The notes under the pieces are model-generated. The model saw only the letters and a program-made list of their open reading frames with translations, did not search any database and was not told where the DNA came from. This document shows, piece after piece, positions 33,009 through 41,985 of a DNA stretch of 64,000 bases. The position numbers and the translations under genes were made by a program. The stretch comes from SZUA-309 sp965232595 (GTDB lineage: Bacteria; Pseudomonadota; Gammaproteobacteria; Pseudomonadales; Azotimanducaceae): assembly GCA_965232595.1 (NCBI GenBank), contig OZ246983.1:2170001-2234000 (forward strand). The letters run 5' to 3'. Numbering within the stretch: position 1 is the first letter of the stretch; every line of letters starts with the position of its first letter.

Positions 33009-34076
33009 GTGGCCGATTATAGCAACCAATCTCTGTCCCTGATCGACTCGCGGCCCTTTGTCGTCCCGGATCTCTGCAACGTCGGTGCCCTTTCCCTGCT
33101 GGTGCTCTTCGGTGAGCTCCTGGTGTTGGTGCTGCTGTTCGCCGGCGGTGAGATCAGCTGGATCCGGCTGGCGCTGATGTCGCTGTTCGTGCAGTGGGTG
33201 GCGCTGACCAGCGCCGGAATCATCTGCAGCAGCCGCAAGTGGCTCTCCGGGCTTGGCCTCCTCACCGGCTCTCTGACCGCTTTCGGCATGGTCGTCGGGG
33301 TCACGCTGACGGTCGGGCTGCTGTCGGGCTGGTTGCTGAACGGCACGATTGACTGGGGCACCCTGGCGGGTCAGGTGATCATCGCCGGCATCATTACCGC
33401 CCTGGTGCTGCGTTATTTCTACGTGCAGCAGCAATTGCGCGCCCAGGAGCAATCGGAGCTGGAGTCACGTATCCAGGCTCTGCAGTCACGTATCCGGCCG
33501 CACTTCCTGTTCAACAGCATGAACATCATCGCCAGCCTGATCGCCGTGGATCCGGACACGGCTGAAACGGTGGTGGAAGATCTGTCCGAGCTCTTCCGGG
33601 CCAGCCTCAACGACGCCGGCAACCAGGTGCCGCTGGCGGAGGAGCTGAACCTGTGCGAGCGCTACGTGCGGATCGAGTCGCTCAGGCTTGGTGACCGCCT
33701 GCAGCTCGACTGGCAGGTGGAGACGCCGGATCGGTCGGTGAAGATACCGCTGCTGACGCTGCAGCCGTTGCTGGAGAACGCCATCTATCACGGCATCCAG
33801 CCGCTGCCGGAAGGCGGCACCATATCCGTTCGGCTCTGGTTCGATGGCAACGACGTGAACGTGGAGATCGACAACCCGCTGCCGGCGGAAACGCAGCGGT
33901 CCCAGAGCCAGGGGAATAAAATGGCGTTGAACAATATCCGCAGCCGGCTGGCAGTGCTGTACGGCGGCCGGGCGGAGCTGGCGACCCGGGAAGCGGACGG
34001 GCGCTACGTGACCGCATTACGTTACCCCCTGTCCATGGAAACTGCGGACGGGGCAGAGGCGACGGAGGGAGCCTGA
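33009..34076 (+). CDS. algZ: LytS/AlgZ-type sensor histidine kinase
   Basis: 355 residues from GTG 33009. About four transmembrane helices (residues 20-135) are followed by a coiled linker and the His_kinase domain with RIRPHFLFNSMN (His165), then a degenerate ATPase domain (LQPLLENAIYHG, NIRSRLAVLYGG). This is the unorthodox kinase class that includes P. aeruginosa AlgZ/FimS. It overlaps the regulator gene (ATGA). The weak ribosome site AGAG makes the start less sure. The signal sensed is unknown. Confidence 0.85.
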   Translation: MADYSNQSLSLIDSRPFVVPDLCNVGALSLLVLFGELLVLVLLFAGGEISWIRLALMSLFVQWVALTSAGIICSSRKWLSGLGLLTGSLTAFGMVVGVTLTVGLLSGWLLNGTIDWGTLAGQVIIAGIITALVLRYFYVQQQLRAQEQSELESRIQALQSRIRPHFLFNSMNIIASLIAVDPDTAETVVEDLSELFRASLNDAGNQVPLAEELNLCERYVRIESLRLGDRLQLDWQVETPDRSVKIPLLTLQPLLENAIYHGIQPLPEGGTISVRLWFDGNDVNVEIDNPLPAETQRSQSQGNKMALNNIRSRLAVLYGGRAELATREADGRYVTALRYPLSMETADGAEATEGA

Positions 34077-34804
34077 TGAGAATCATGATCGTGGACGATG
34101 AGCAGCTCGCTCGAGACCGGCTGTCCAGGATGATCGAGAACTTCGAGCACCACGAGGTGGTGGGCGAGGCGGCCAACGGCATCGAAGCGGTGAAGGTGGC
34201 CGCCAGCATGCAGCCGGAAGTGGTGCTGATGGACATCCGCATGCCCGGCATGGACGGCCTGGAAGCCGCCCGGCACATCGTCGAGGCCGAAGAGCCGCCG
34301 GCCATCATCTTCTGCACCGCCTACGAGGAGCACGCCGTCGAGGCCTTCGATCTGCAGGCGGTGGGTTACCTGCTGAAGCCGGTGCGCAAAGACAACCTCG
34401 AAGCATCCCTCGGCAAAGCGCAGCGGGTGAACAAGGCACAGCTGGCGGCGCTGGCAGAGGATCAGCCGCCGCGCCGCACCCACATCTCGGCGCGGACCCG
34501 CAAGGGCATCGAGCTGATCCCGGTGGATGACGTGCGTTACTTTCAGGCGGACCAGAAGTACGTCACGGTCCGGCACGGCGAGGGCGAGATCATCGTCGAT
34601 GAAACCCTGAAGGAGCTGGAGGAAGAGTTCGGCGAGCGCTTCGTGCGCGTGCACCGGAATGCCCTGGTAGCGGCGCGGTTCATCGTCGGCCTGAACCGGC
34701 AAGCGGACGGGCACTACCAGATTCAGCTGCGGGATGTGGAAGAAGCGGTCGACATCAGCCGGCGGCACGTGGCGGCGGTGCGCAAGGTGGTGAAGAGCCT
34801 GTGA
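34076..34804 (+). CDS. algR: AlgR-type LytTR response regulator
   Basis: 242 residues. The receiver domain has the acidic pocket VDDE and the phosphoacceptor Asp53 in LMDIRMPG. The LytTR DNA-binding domain occupies about residues 130-242 (GIELIPVDDVRYFQADQKYVTV, RFVRVHRNALVAARFI). Partner of the kinase just upstream. In Pseudomonas AlgR controls alginate, twitching and virulence genes; here only the homology is known. The stop overlaps the hemC start. Confidence 0.88.
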   Translation: MRIMIVDDEQLARDRLSRMIENFEHHEVVGEAANGIEAVKVAASMQPEVVLMDIRMPGMDGLEAARHIVEAEEPPAIIFCTAYEEHAVEAFDLQAVGYLLKPVRKDNLEASLGKAQRVNKAQLAALAEDQPPRRTHISARTRKGIELIPVDDVRYFQADQKYVTVRHGEGEIIVDETLKELEEEFGERFVRVHRNALVAARFIVGLNRQADGHYQIQLRDVEEAVDISRRHVAAVRKVVKSL

Positions 34805-35730
34805 TCGACCGCATCGTGATCGCCACTCGGGAGAGCCAGCTGGCGCTCTGGCAGGCGGAGTTCATTCAATCCGAGCTGATGAAGGCAACGCCTGGCGCGG
34901 AGGTCACCCTGCTGGGCATGACGACCCAGGGTGATCGCTGGCTCAGCTCGCCGCTGTCCCAGGTGGGCGGCAAGGGGCTGTTCATCAAGGAGCTGGAAGA
35001 GGCCATGCTGGACGGGCGGGCCGACATCGCCGTGCACTCGATGAAAGACGTGCCGGCGATCCTGCCGGAGGGTTTTGTCCTGCCGCTCATCAGCTACCGG
35101 GCAGACGTGCGTGATGCCCTGGTGTCGCCTTCTGGTGCCGGGCTCGAGGACCTGAAGGAAGGCGCCGTGGTGGGTTCCTCCAGCCTGCGCCGGCAGGCCA
35201 TGCTGCTGGCGGTGCGGCCAGACCTGCAGATGCGCCCCGTGCGCGGCAACGTCAACACCCGGCTGGCCAAGCTCGATGCCGGTGAGTACGACGCGCTGGT
35301 GCTGGCTGCCGCCGGCCTGGAACGGCTTGGCCTCGGCAACCGGATCACGGAGAAGCTGCCCGAATCCCTGTCCTTGCCTGCGGCCGGTCAGGGCGCCCTC
35401 GGCGTGGAGTGCCGCGCAGACGCTGCGGAGCTGATCGCGCTGCTGGCGGATCTGCAGGATGACTCGGTAGCCAGCTGCGTGCTGGCTGAGCGGGCTGTCA
35501 GTGCCGGCATCGGTGCGGACTGCTCGGCGCCACTCGGCGCGCACGCGGTGCGCACGGAGGATGGCATCAGCCTGCAGGCTCGCCTGGGCGCGCCGGATGG
35601 CAGCCGGATGCTCGAAGCAGCCGGCACCGGAGAAGATCCGCTGGCGCTCGGCCAGGCGGTGGCGGCGGACCTCAATGCTCAGGGTGCGCCCGAACTGCTG
35701 GCAGCGATCCCCAAGCCGGATGGGGGTTGA
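34801..35730 (+). CDS. hemC: hydroxymethylbilane synthase
   Basis: 309 residues from GTG 34801. It joins four porphobilinogen units. Family marks: IATRESQLALWQAE, KGLFIKELEEAMLDGRADIAVHSMKDVP, and Cys241 (GADCSAPLGAHA), which carries the dipyrromethane cofactor. It is coupled to the AlgR-type gene upstream and to hemD downstream by four-base overlaps. Confidence 0.95.
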   Translation: MIDRIVIATRESQLALWQAEFIQSELMKATPGAEVTLLGMTTQGDRWLSSPLSQVGGKGLFIKELEEAMLDGRADIAVHSMKDVPAILPEGFVLPLISYRADVRDALVSPSGAGLEDLKEGAVVGSSSLRRQAMLLAVRPDLQMRPVRGNVNTRLAKLDAGEYDALVLAAAGLERLGLGNRITEKLPESLSLPAAGQGALGVECRADAAELIALLADLQDDSVASCVLAERAVSAGIGADCSAPLGAHAVRTEDGISLQARLGAPDGSRMLEAAGTGEDPLALGQAVAADLNAQGAPELLAAIPKPDGG

Positions 35731-36407
35731 GCTTGCTGGTCTGGGTCACCCGGACTGAACCCGGCTGCAGCCGGCTGGCAAAAACGCTCGAAGCGGCCGG
35801 CTACCGGGCCCTGGCCGCACCGGTGATCCATATCGAAGCGACTGACGCCACGCCGCCACCAGGTTCGTATCAGCACGTGTTTTTCCTCTCGGAGCAGGCG
35901 GTCCGGTTTGTTGCGGACCTGTCGTTCTGCGGCGATGCGGCGGTGCATGCCGTCGGCCGGCAGACCGCGAAGCAGCTCGCTGCGGCCGGGCTGGAAGCAG
36001 ACGTTGCCGAGCCTGCATCCAGCGAAGGCCTGATCAAGCTCAGCCAGCCTCTGGCGCTGGCCGACGCGCAGTGCCTGATCGTTGCCGGAGAAGGTGGGCG
36101 CAAGACGCTGCGCGACTACCTCAGCACGGTGGCTGCTGGGGTCACTGAGTATCTCTGCTATCGGCGGACAGAGCGGCTGGTGCCGGCGGGCAGCCTGCGC
36201 GACGTCAGTCATATCCTGGTCGCCAGTCAGGATGGATTCAGGGCCATGGCCCGGTTATGGTGCGAAAACGGTGGGGATGCGGACGTCAAGGTGATTGCCG
36301 CATCCGACCGGATTGCCGCGCTGGGACCGGAGCTGGGGTTCAACAACCTGCAGGTCGCTGCCGGAGCGGCGGATGCAGACTTCATCGCAGCCCTGGAAAC
36401 CGAGTAA
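35727..36407 (+). CDS. hemD: uroporphyrinogen-III synthase
   Basis: 226 residues from TTG 35727, overlapping the hemC stop; TTG 35733 is the next option. It cyclises hydroxymethylbilane with inversion of ring D. The protein is poorly conserved as a family, but WVTRTEPGCSRLAKTLEAAG at the start, the FFLSEQAVRF strand and VHAVGRQTAKQL fit, and the hemC-hemD-hemX order supports it. Confidence 0.88.
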   Translation: MSLLVWVTRTEPGCSRLAKTLEAAGYRALAAPVIHIEATDATPPPGSYQHVFFLSEQAVRFVADLSFCGDAAVHAVGRQTAKQLAAAGLEADVAEPASSEGLIKLSQPLALADAQCLIVAGEGGRKTLRDYLSTVAAGVTEYLCYRRTERLVPAGSLRDVSHILVASQDGFRAMARLWCENGGDADVKVIAASDRIAALGPELGFNNLQVAAGAADADFIAALETE

Positions 36408-37663
36408 TGCCTAGCGACGGTGATCGCCCAGAACAAGACTCAGATAAGCCCGACGCGCTGGACCCGCTGAGCCAGCCACCGCTGACCCGACCGCCGCCGA
36501 AGCCGCTGGCAAGCCAGATCCCGAAAGACACCGACGCCGAGCCCGACGAAGCGGCCCCGGAGGCGAGCGCCACCGAGGCAGAGGCTGATGCGGAGCCGGA
36601 AGTCGAAGCTGTTGCGCCGGAAGAGCGGAAGCCTGCCCGGCGCCAGCGTGCTGAGGCAGCCGAACCGCCGCCGCCCAAACCGCCGAAGGCCAAGGGTCGA
36701 TTCATGGGTTTCCTCGGGCTGCTGTTTGGCCTTGCCGGGCTGGGCGTGGCCGGCTTCCTCTATTACAAGCTCATCTACTTGGCGCCGGACGTGGCGGTGG
36801 ACGCCAGGTTCAACGCGTTGGAAGCTGACCTGGCGACCAGCCGGCAGGCGCTCGAGGCATTGTCGGCAAGCCAGGCGGAAGCGCTTCGGGAGTTTGCGGC
36901 GGAGCAGCGGCGGGCCCGTGATGCCTCTGCCGATGAGGTGCTGGAAGCGGTTAATCGGGTGTCGGCGCAGGCCCCGCCATCGCGCCGCGAGTGGAAGGTG
37001 GCGGAGCTCGCCTACCTGCTGCGGATCGCCAATCACCGGGTGCTCATGGAGCGGGACGTGAGCGGCGCTTTGACGTTGCTGAAAGCGGCAGACGCGATCC
37101 TCCAGGAGCTGGATGACTTCGCGCTCTATCAGGTTCGGGCTCAGCTCGCGGACGAGATCCTGGCGCTGGAAAACGTGGAGAGCAACGACGTGCAGGGCCT
37201 GTTCCTGCGCCTCGAGGCGATCAAGACCGAGGTCAGCGCCCAGAGCGTGAAGTTGCCGAGGTTCGAGAAGGACGAAGTGGCGGCGGAGGCGGCTGCTGCC
37301 GAGGCCGAGCCGGGCTTCTTCACCGCGCTCTGGGAGCAGATCGGCGGCTACATGCGCTTCCGGCGCTTCGACGGGGAGAGCGTTCGGCCGTTGCTGGCCC
37401 CGGAAGAGGAAGCTTACCTGGAGCTGAACCTGCGGCTCATGCTCGAGCGGGCGCAGCTCGCCGCGCTGCGCCGGGAGCAGGCCGTGTACGAGCAGAGCCT
37501 GCAGACCGCGGCGGACTGGATCAGCAGCTACCTCGAGCTCGAGAGCCCCGGCGTCGCTCGCAGCCTGGCTGAGCTGGAAGCACTGTCCAACGTCGTCCTC
37601 GATCAGCCGTTGCCGGATGTATCCGGCTCGCTGAGCGCTCTGAAGGCGCTGGGGGAAGCATGA
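36407..37663 (+). CDS. hemX: HemX-like membrane protein
   Basis: 418 residues from ATG 36407, which overlaps the hemD stop (TAATG). The first 95 residues are a disordered Pro/Glu/Ala-rich cytoplasmic arm. One transmembrane helix (about 102-123, FMGFLGLLFGLAGLGVAGFLYY) precedes a periplasmic alpha-helical domain with coiled coils (LEADLATSRQALEALSASQA). It was once annotated as uroporphyrinogen methyltransferase, but no methylase motif is present. Its role is unsettled, perhaps a scaffold for haem synthesis. Confidence 0.85.
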   Translation: MPSDGDRPEQDSDKPDALDPLSQPPLTRPPPKPLASQIPKDTDAEPDEAAPEASATEAEADAEPEVEAVAPEERKPARRQRAEAAEPPPPKPPKAKGRFMGFLGLLFGLAGLGVAGFLYYKLIYLAPDVAVDARFNALEADLATSRQALEALSASQAEALREFAAEQRRARDASADEVLEAVNRVSAQAPPSRREWKVAELAYLLRIANHRVLMERDVSGALTLLKAADAILQELDDFALYQVRAQLADEILALENVESNDVQGLFLRLEAIKTEVSAQSVKLPRFEKDEVAAEAAAAEAEPGFFTALWEQIGGYMRFRRFDGESVRPLLAPEEEAYLELNLRLMLERAQLAALRREQAVYEQSLQTAADWISSYLELESPGVARSLAELEALSNVVLDQPLPDVSGSLSALKALGEA

Positions 37664-38853
37664 AGCTCGGCCTGCTGCTCGCCGTCGTCGCCGTGGTGCT
37701 CGGCGGCCTGATCGGCACCCTGGTGGTTCGCGATCCCGGCTACGTGCTGCTGTCCTACGGCGACATGGCTTTCGAGACCAGCCTCTGGTTCGCCCTGGTG
37801 CTGCTGGCGCTGGCCTACCTGATCCTGCGGTTTCTGTTCTGGCTGTTCACCCGCACCATGGCCAGCACCGGTCGCTTCGGCAGCTGGCTGAAACGACGCA
37901 AGGCCACCAAGGCGCAGAAGCAGACCGTACAGGGCCTGCTGCACATGTCGGAAGGGCAGTGGGCGGAGGCGCGCAAGGTGCTGACCGCATCGGCCAGAGA
38001 GGTGAACACGCCGCTGATCAACTACCTCACAGCCGCCCGTGCCGCCCACGAGCTGGGCGACGCGGAAGGCCGGGATGAACTCCTGCGCCTGGCGCACGAA
38101 TCCACGCCGGGGTCGAAGTTTGCCGTCGGCCTGACTCAGGCGGAGCTGCAGAAAAACGCCGCCCAGTGGGAGCAGAGCCTGGCCACGCTGCTGCAGCTGA
38201 AGTCTTCCTCGCCGCGGCACCCGCAGGTGCTGACCATGCTGACCCAGGTTTACGAAGAGCTGGCGGACTGGCAGGCACTGATCGAGCTGCTGCCGGAGGT
38301 GAAGAAGCGGAAGATCTTCCCCGATGAAGCCTTCGCTGACCTGCAGCGTCGTGCCTGGTCGGCCCGGCTCGGCCAGGCCGGCAGCGCCGCCGACGGCGTC
38401 TGGAACGACGTGCCGAAAGATCTGAAGCGCTCGCCGCAGCTGGTTCTTGCCTACGCTCGAGCCCTGATTGCCGGTGGCGGGGATGCCAACGCTGCGGATA
38501 AAGCCGAAGCGGCCATCCGGATCGCCCTGCAGCAGACCTGGGACGACGAGCTGGTGCTGCTCTACGGTCTGGCCACCGGCGCAGATCCGGAGCGACAGCT
38601 GGTGGTGGCGGAAGGCTGGGTGAAGGAGAAGCCGAACGATCCGAAGCTGCTGCTGACCCTTGGCCGTATCTGCCTGATGAACCAGGCCTGGCCGAAGGCG
38701 CGCGAGTACTTCGAAACGAGCCTGAGGCTGCAGCGATCGCCCGAGGTTTACGGCGAGCTGGGTCGGCTGTGCGTGGCCATGGGCGACAGCGAGCGCGGCG
38801 GCGAGTATCTCTCCCACGCCACCGTTGCGCTGCCAGCGTTACCGCTGCCGTAA
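37660..38853 (+). CDS. hemY: HemY-like TPR membrane protein
   Basis: 397 residues overlapping hemX by four bases. Two N-terminal transmembrane helices (MKLGLLLAVVAVVLGGLIG and LWFALVLLALAYLILRFLFWL) are followed by tetratricopeptide-like repeats (LHMSEGQWAEARKVL, AQWEQSLATLLQL, AWPKAREYFETSL). This is the proteobacterial HemY of the hemCDXY operon, not the protoporphyrinogen oxidase of Gram-positives. Its exact role in haem synthesis is unproven. Confidence 0.88.
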   Translation: MKLGLLLAVVAVVLGGLIGTLVVRDPGYVLLSYGDMAFETSLWFALVLLALAYLILRFLFWLFTRTMASTGRFGSWLKRRKATKAQKQTVQGLLHMSEGQWAEARKVLTASAREVNTPLINYLTAARAAHELGDAEGRDELLRLAHESTPGSKFAVGLTQAELQKNAAQWEQSLATLLQLKSSSPRHPQVLTMLTQVYEELADWQALIELLPEVKKRKIFPDEAFADLQRRAWSARLGQAGSAADGVWNDVPKDLKRSPQLVLAYARALIAGGGDANAADKAEAAIRIALQQTWDDELVLLYGLATGADPERQLVVAEGWVKEKPNDPKLLLTLGRICLMNQAWPKAREYFETSLRLQRSPEVYGELGRLCVAMGDSERGGEYLSHATVALPALPLP

Positions 38854-38857
38854 GACT

Positions 38858-39550
38858 CTACTGCTGCTTCTGTAGCCGCTTCGTCAGCGCGCGGGTCTGC
38901 TCTGATTCCGGCGCGCCGAGCAATCCAGCCAACGCATCGATCAGCCCGGAGATGAACAGGTCGCTGTGCTCGCCGCGAAAGGCGTTCGGCTGCCGAGCCT
39001 GATGGGAGATGGAGGTGGCGCAGAGGCGAACGGCGAGTTCCATCCGCCGCTTGAAGGCGTCGCGGTCCAGATGAGCGAGCTCCTCCTGCAGCAGCAGTCG
39101 CAGCTGCAGGCCGCTCGAGCCGCCGCCGCCGTGACGGCCTGCGTGCTCCAGCGCCGAAGCGTCTTCCAGTGCCAGCTGATGACCGAACGCCTTCACGTAG
39201 CGCCGGTAGTCGACCCGGGTTCGGGCCAGCTCGGCCAGGGGCCGGATCATCAGGTTGCAGAGGCTTCTCAGGTCCGGCTTCTCGTCCTTTGCCAGCAGCT
39301 CTGCCAGCAACTGGGCCCGGGCCTCCTGAATTTCTTTGGCACGCTCCGCATGGATGGCCGCCAGCAGACCTTTCAGGTTCTTGAAGTGGTACTGCAGCGC
39401 CGAGGTGTTCTTCTGGTTCGCCTCCTCGAGGATCAGGCGAATGGTGACGTTTTCGATGCCCCGCTCGGCGATGAGCTTCTCCGCGGCGCGCATCAGTGAA
39501 CGTCGGGTGGCCTCTCCTCGAGCCTGCCGGTTGTCGACTTTTGCTGTCAT
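38858..39550 (-). CDS. TetR-family transcriptional regulator
   Basis: 230 residues. The helix-turn-helix reads LMRAAEKLIAERGIENVTIRLILEEANQKNTSALQYHFKNLKGLLAAI. The gene overlaps the DsbA-fold gene by four bases and ends the three-gene minus-strand operon 41890-38858, so it is coexpressed with, and likely controls, the MBL hydrolase and DsbA-fold genes. Its effector is unknown. Confidence 0.85.
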   Translation of the reverse strand: MTAKVDNRQARGEATRRSLMRAAEKLIAERGIENVTIRLILEEANQKNTSALQYHFKNLKGLLAAIHAERAKEIQEARAQLLAELLAKDEKPDLRSLCNLMIRPLAELARTRVDYRRYVKAFGHQLALEDASALEHAGRHGGGGSSGLQLRLLLQEELAHLDRDAFKRRMELAVRLCATSISHQARQPNAFRGEHSDLFISGLIDALAGLLGAPESEQTRALTKRLQKQQ

Positions 39551-40854
39551 GTTGAGCCTCCGGCTCGCGCCGCGATCTCGTCTTCGACCCGCCAGATTCG
39601 ATCCTGGCCCCAGCAGCTGAACGGCGGCTCGTCGTTGCCACCGCTGACCCGGAAGCTCGGCACGCCCCAGAGCCCGGCGCCGAGCATCTCGTTCAGATTC
39701 TCATCGAGTACGGCTTCCCAGTCCGTTCCCTCCCGGGCGTTCAGCAGCGTCTGCCAGTCGAGGCCGGCTTCTGCTGCGACGGTCTGCAGGCCCGCTTCGG
39801 TGGTAATGTCGACGCCGTCCATCCAGGCAGCCTGCAGGTAGGCGGTAACGAACTCCATGGCCTTGCCCAGCTTCAGCGCGGCTGGAAACAGGGCGAATGC
39901 CCGCCGCACCGGATCGCCGAAAGGATCGACGATCCTGCCCATTGGCGAGCCGTGCGCCTCACCTTCCCGTACCGAGTCGGTGATGATGTAGCGCTGCTTC
40001 TCCCGCGGCGCCGGGACCCCGCGCATGAGCATGGGCATCACGGGCCTGACTTCCACCGGCACGCCGCTGCGCTGGATGAGATCCAGCACCCGACGGTGGC
40101 CAATGGCAGTGTAAGGACTTCTCAGCGAGGGAAAGTACTCGAGCAACACCTGGCTGGTATCGAGCGAGGACGTATCTGCCGGTGTCGGTTCAGGTACGAG
40201 CAGCTCACGGCTGGGCGCCAGGCCTTCCTCCTGGAGACGGGCTTCCAGCAGGCGCAGGCGGTCGACGCCCCAGTACCACTCACCTTCGAAATAGAACATG
40301 GCGCCGGCGTAGTGGCCGAGCTTCTCCCGCAGGCTGTTACCGCTGGCCACGGCGGCTTCGCCTCCTGATCCGTTGCCCCCGGTATTCAGCGCATCCCCTG
40401 CGGAACCTGACCATAGCGCGGTCCCGATCTGCGTCGCGGTGCTGGCAAAGTCGTCCCGACCGAGGAGCGGAGCCAACGCATCATTGGCTGCGCGCACGGC
40501 TGCCGGGTCGGGAGCGGAGGCAGCGACCGGGAAGGACAGCTTGTAGCCGTGATTAATGCTGCTGGCATCCCGCAGGGCCCAGCCGTCGAACCGCTCGCTG
40601 TTGCCCAGGTAATCGGCGTCCGGCTGGCTGCAGAGATGTACCTTGATCGGCAGCGGGTAGGCGGCTCGGAACGCGTCCAGCTTCTGCACCGCCAGGTGGC
40701 TGTACGGGTCGTCCACCTGGTGAAAGTAGTGAATTTCCGGGCTGCCGCCGCGGAGGCGGCGCTGCAGGCGGGCGCGTCGCCTGGTGGAGGCGCGGAACCA
40801 GCGGGAAGAAAGCAGCCGGGCGCCGGTCGAGCGAATTCTCGTCTCAAGGTTCAC
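39547..40854 (-). CDS. tandem DsbA-fold protein (HCCA-isomerase-like)
   Basis: 435 residues from GTG 40854. Two copies of a DsbA/2-hydroxychromene-2-carboxylate isomerase-type thioredoxin fold are visible. The first opens IHYFHQVDDPYSHLAVQKL; the second opens LLEYFPSLRSPYTAIGHRRVLDL and ends GLWGVPSFRVSGG, the cis-Pro loop. In both, the CxxC is replaced by DPYS or SPYT, as in glutathione-dependent HCCA isomerases and kappa-class GSTs. It probably acts on an aromatic or other hydrophobic substrate with glutathione. A basic stretch at the N terminus (RASTRRRARLQRRLRGG) is unusual. It overlaps both neighbours. Confidence 0.7.
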   Translation of the reverse strand: MNLETRIRSTGARLLSSRWFRASTRRRARLQRRLRGGSPEIHYFHQVDDPYSHLAVQKLDAFRAAYPLPIKVHLCSQPDADYLGNSERFDGWALRDASSINHGYKLSFPVAASAPDPAAVRAANDALAPLLGRDDFASTATQIGTALWSGSAGDALNTGGNGSGGEAAVASGNSLREKLGHYAGAMFYFEGEWYWGVDRLRLLEARLQEEGLAPSRELLVPEPTPADTSSLDTSQVLLEYFPSLRSPYTAIGHRRVLDLIQRSGVPVEVRPVMPMLMRGVPAPREKQRYIITDSVREGEAHGSPMGRIVDPFGDPVRRAFALFPAALKLGKAMEFVTAYLQAAWMDGVDITTEAGLQTVAAEAGLDWQTLLNAREGTDWEAVLDENLNEMLGAGLWGVPSFRVSGGNDEPPFSCWGQDRIWRVEDEIAARAGGST

Positions 40855-41890
40855 GGATGATGATTTCCTCGCTATCCGGGGGCAGGTCGAAGGTGTGCAG
40901 GTCTTTCACCAGCAGCGTATCCGGCGACAGGCCGCGCCGCCATATCCGCTCAGCCAAAGCGTTGGGTGGCACCGGCACCAGATGGTAATAGGCCAGCTGG
41001 CGGATGCCGGCGGCTTTCGCAGGCTCCTCGAGGGTGAGGCTGTCGGCGTGATAGTCGATCACGTCGCGCATGATGGTCGGGATGATCGGCACCTGATTGT
41101 CGTCCGCGGCTTTGATCATGGGATCGAGCAGCGATCTGGACAGCGCGTCATGCAGCAGCAGGTCGGCACCCGCCGCAGCCTCGAACAGCGAGTCCACCGC
41201 GTTGCTGTCACCGGAGATCACCACCGAGCGGCCTCGGTAGTCGATCCGGTAACCGACTGCGGGCTCGATCGGATCGTGCTCCACGGAGAAAGCGGTCACG
41301 GTCAGCTCATCGTCCTGCCAGGCGATGCCATCCTTGGCGACGGTCACCGGTTTCATGGTGCCGGTCGCCGGTGGCAGCATCTCGCGGCCGTGGTGGGCCG
41401 TCCGGTAGGCGCGGTCCTGGCTGTAGGCCAGGTTCATGCCGCCAACCACCGTCTCCACCCCGAGCGGACCGTACACGTGCAGCTCGCTGCTCCGGCCCTG
41501 CACCCAGGATGTCAGGTTGACGTCCGGCAGGCTGGCGATGTGATCGGAGTGGAAGTGGGTGAGGAAAACGCCGGTCAGCCGCTGCAGAGGCAACCGGGCC
41601 TGAGCGATCCGCAGCGGCGAGCGGGCTCCCACGTCGAAGAGGAAAAAGTGTTCCGGGGTCAGAACGGCGATGCAGGCCTGAGCCCTGGTTGGATCGTTGC
41701 CCAGCGGGGAAGCGCTGCCACAGACCAGCACCCGCATGCCATCCGGCGGCGCCGGAGGATCCTGGCCGACCATGGCGCCGACGGCCCGTTCGAGCAGCGC
41801 GTCCTGGCCGGCTTCGGTGTTGAAGGCGAGAAACGCCAGCACGCCGATCAGGGCGAGCACGGCCAGCAGCGCAATGAAAACCTTCTTCAT
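40844..41890 (-). CDS. membrane-anchored or exported MBL-fold hydrolase
   Basis: 348 residues. An N-terminal hydrophobic helix (MKKVFIALLAVLALIGVLAF) precedes the MBL domain with LTHFHSDHIASLPD, the HxHxDH zinc motif, followed by VVISGDSNAVDSLFE and LLHDAL. It is distantly related to the pair at the left end of the window but lacks their VQPPP/SGKW tail. It heads the operon with the tandem DsbA-fold and TetR genes and is divergent from the sulfatase. Substrate unknown; an ester or sulfate ester is possible. Confidence 0.8.
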   Translation of the reverse strand: MKKVFIALLAVLALIGVLAFLAFNTEAGQDALLERAVGAMVGQDPPAPPDGMRVLVCGSASPLGNDPTRAQACIAVLTPEHFFLFDVGARSPLRIAQARLPLQRLTGVFLTHFHSDHIASLPDVNLTSWVQGRSSELHVYGPLGVETVVGGMNLAYSQDRAYRTAHHGREMLPPATGTMKPVTVAKDGIAWQDDELTVTAFSVEHDPIEPAVGYRIDYRGRSVVISGDSNAVDSLFEAAAGADLLLHDALSRSLLDPMIKAADDNQVPIIPTIMRDVIDYHADSLTLEEPAKAAGIRQLAYYHLVPVPPNALAERIWRRGLSPDTLLVKDLHTFDLPPDSEEIIIREP

Positions 41891-41912
41891 GGAGTCCGTT
41901 CCTCCGAGGTCG

Positions 41913-41942
41913 TTGAAATATAATGTAGCGCATTAATATAAT
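41913..41942 (+). promoter_or_regulatory. sigma-70 promoter of the sulfatase gene
   Basis: TTGAAA (41913-41918), 18 bases, TATAAT (41937-41942) in the 95-base divergent spacer between the MBL hydrolase and the sulfatase. The -10 is perfect. A second TATAAT at 41919-41924 lies inside the spacer of the first. Confidence 0.65.
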
Positions 41943-41985
41943 CGGCGGCTCGCACCGAGTCCATCGTGGTTAATCACGGCAAAAC

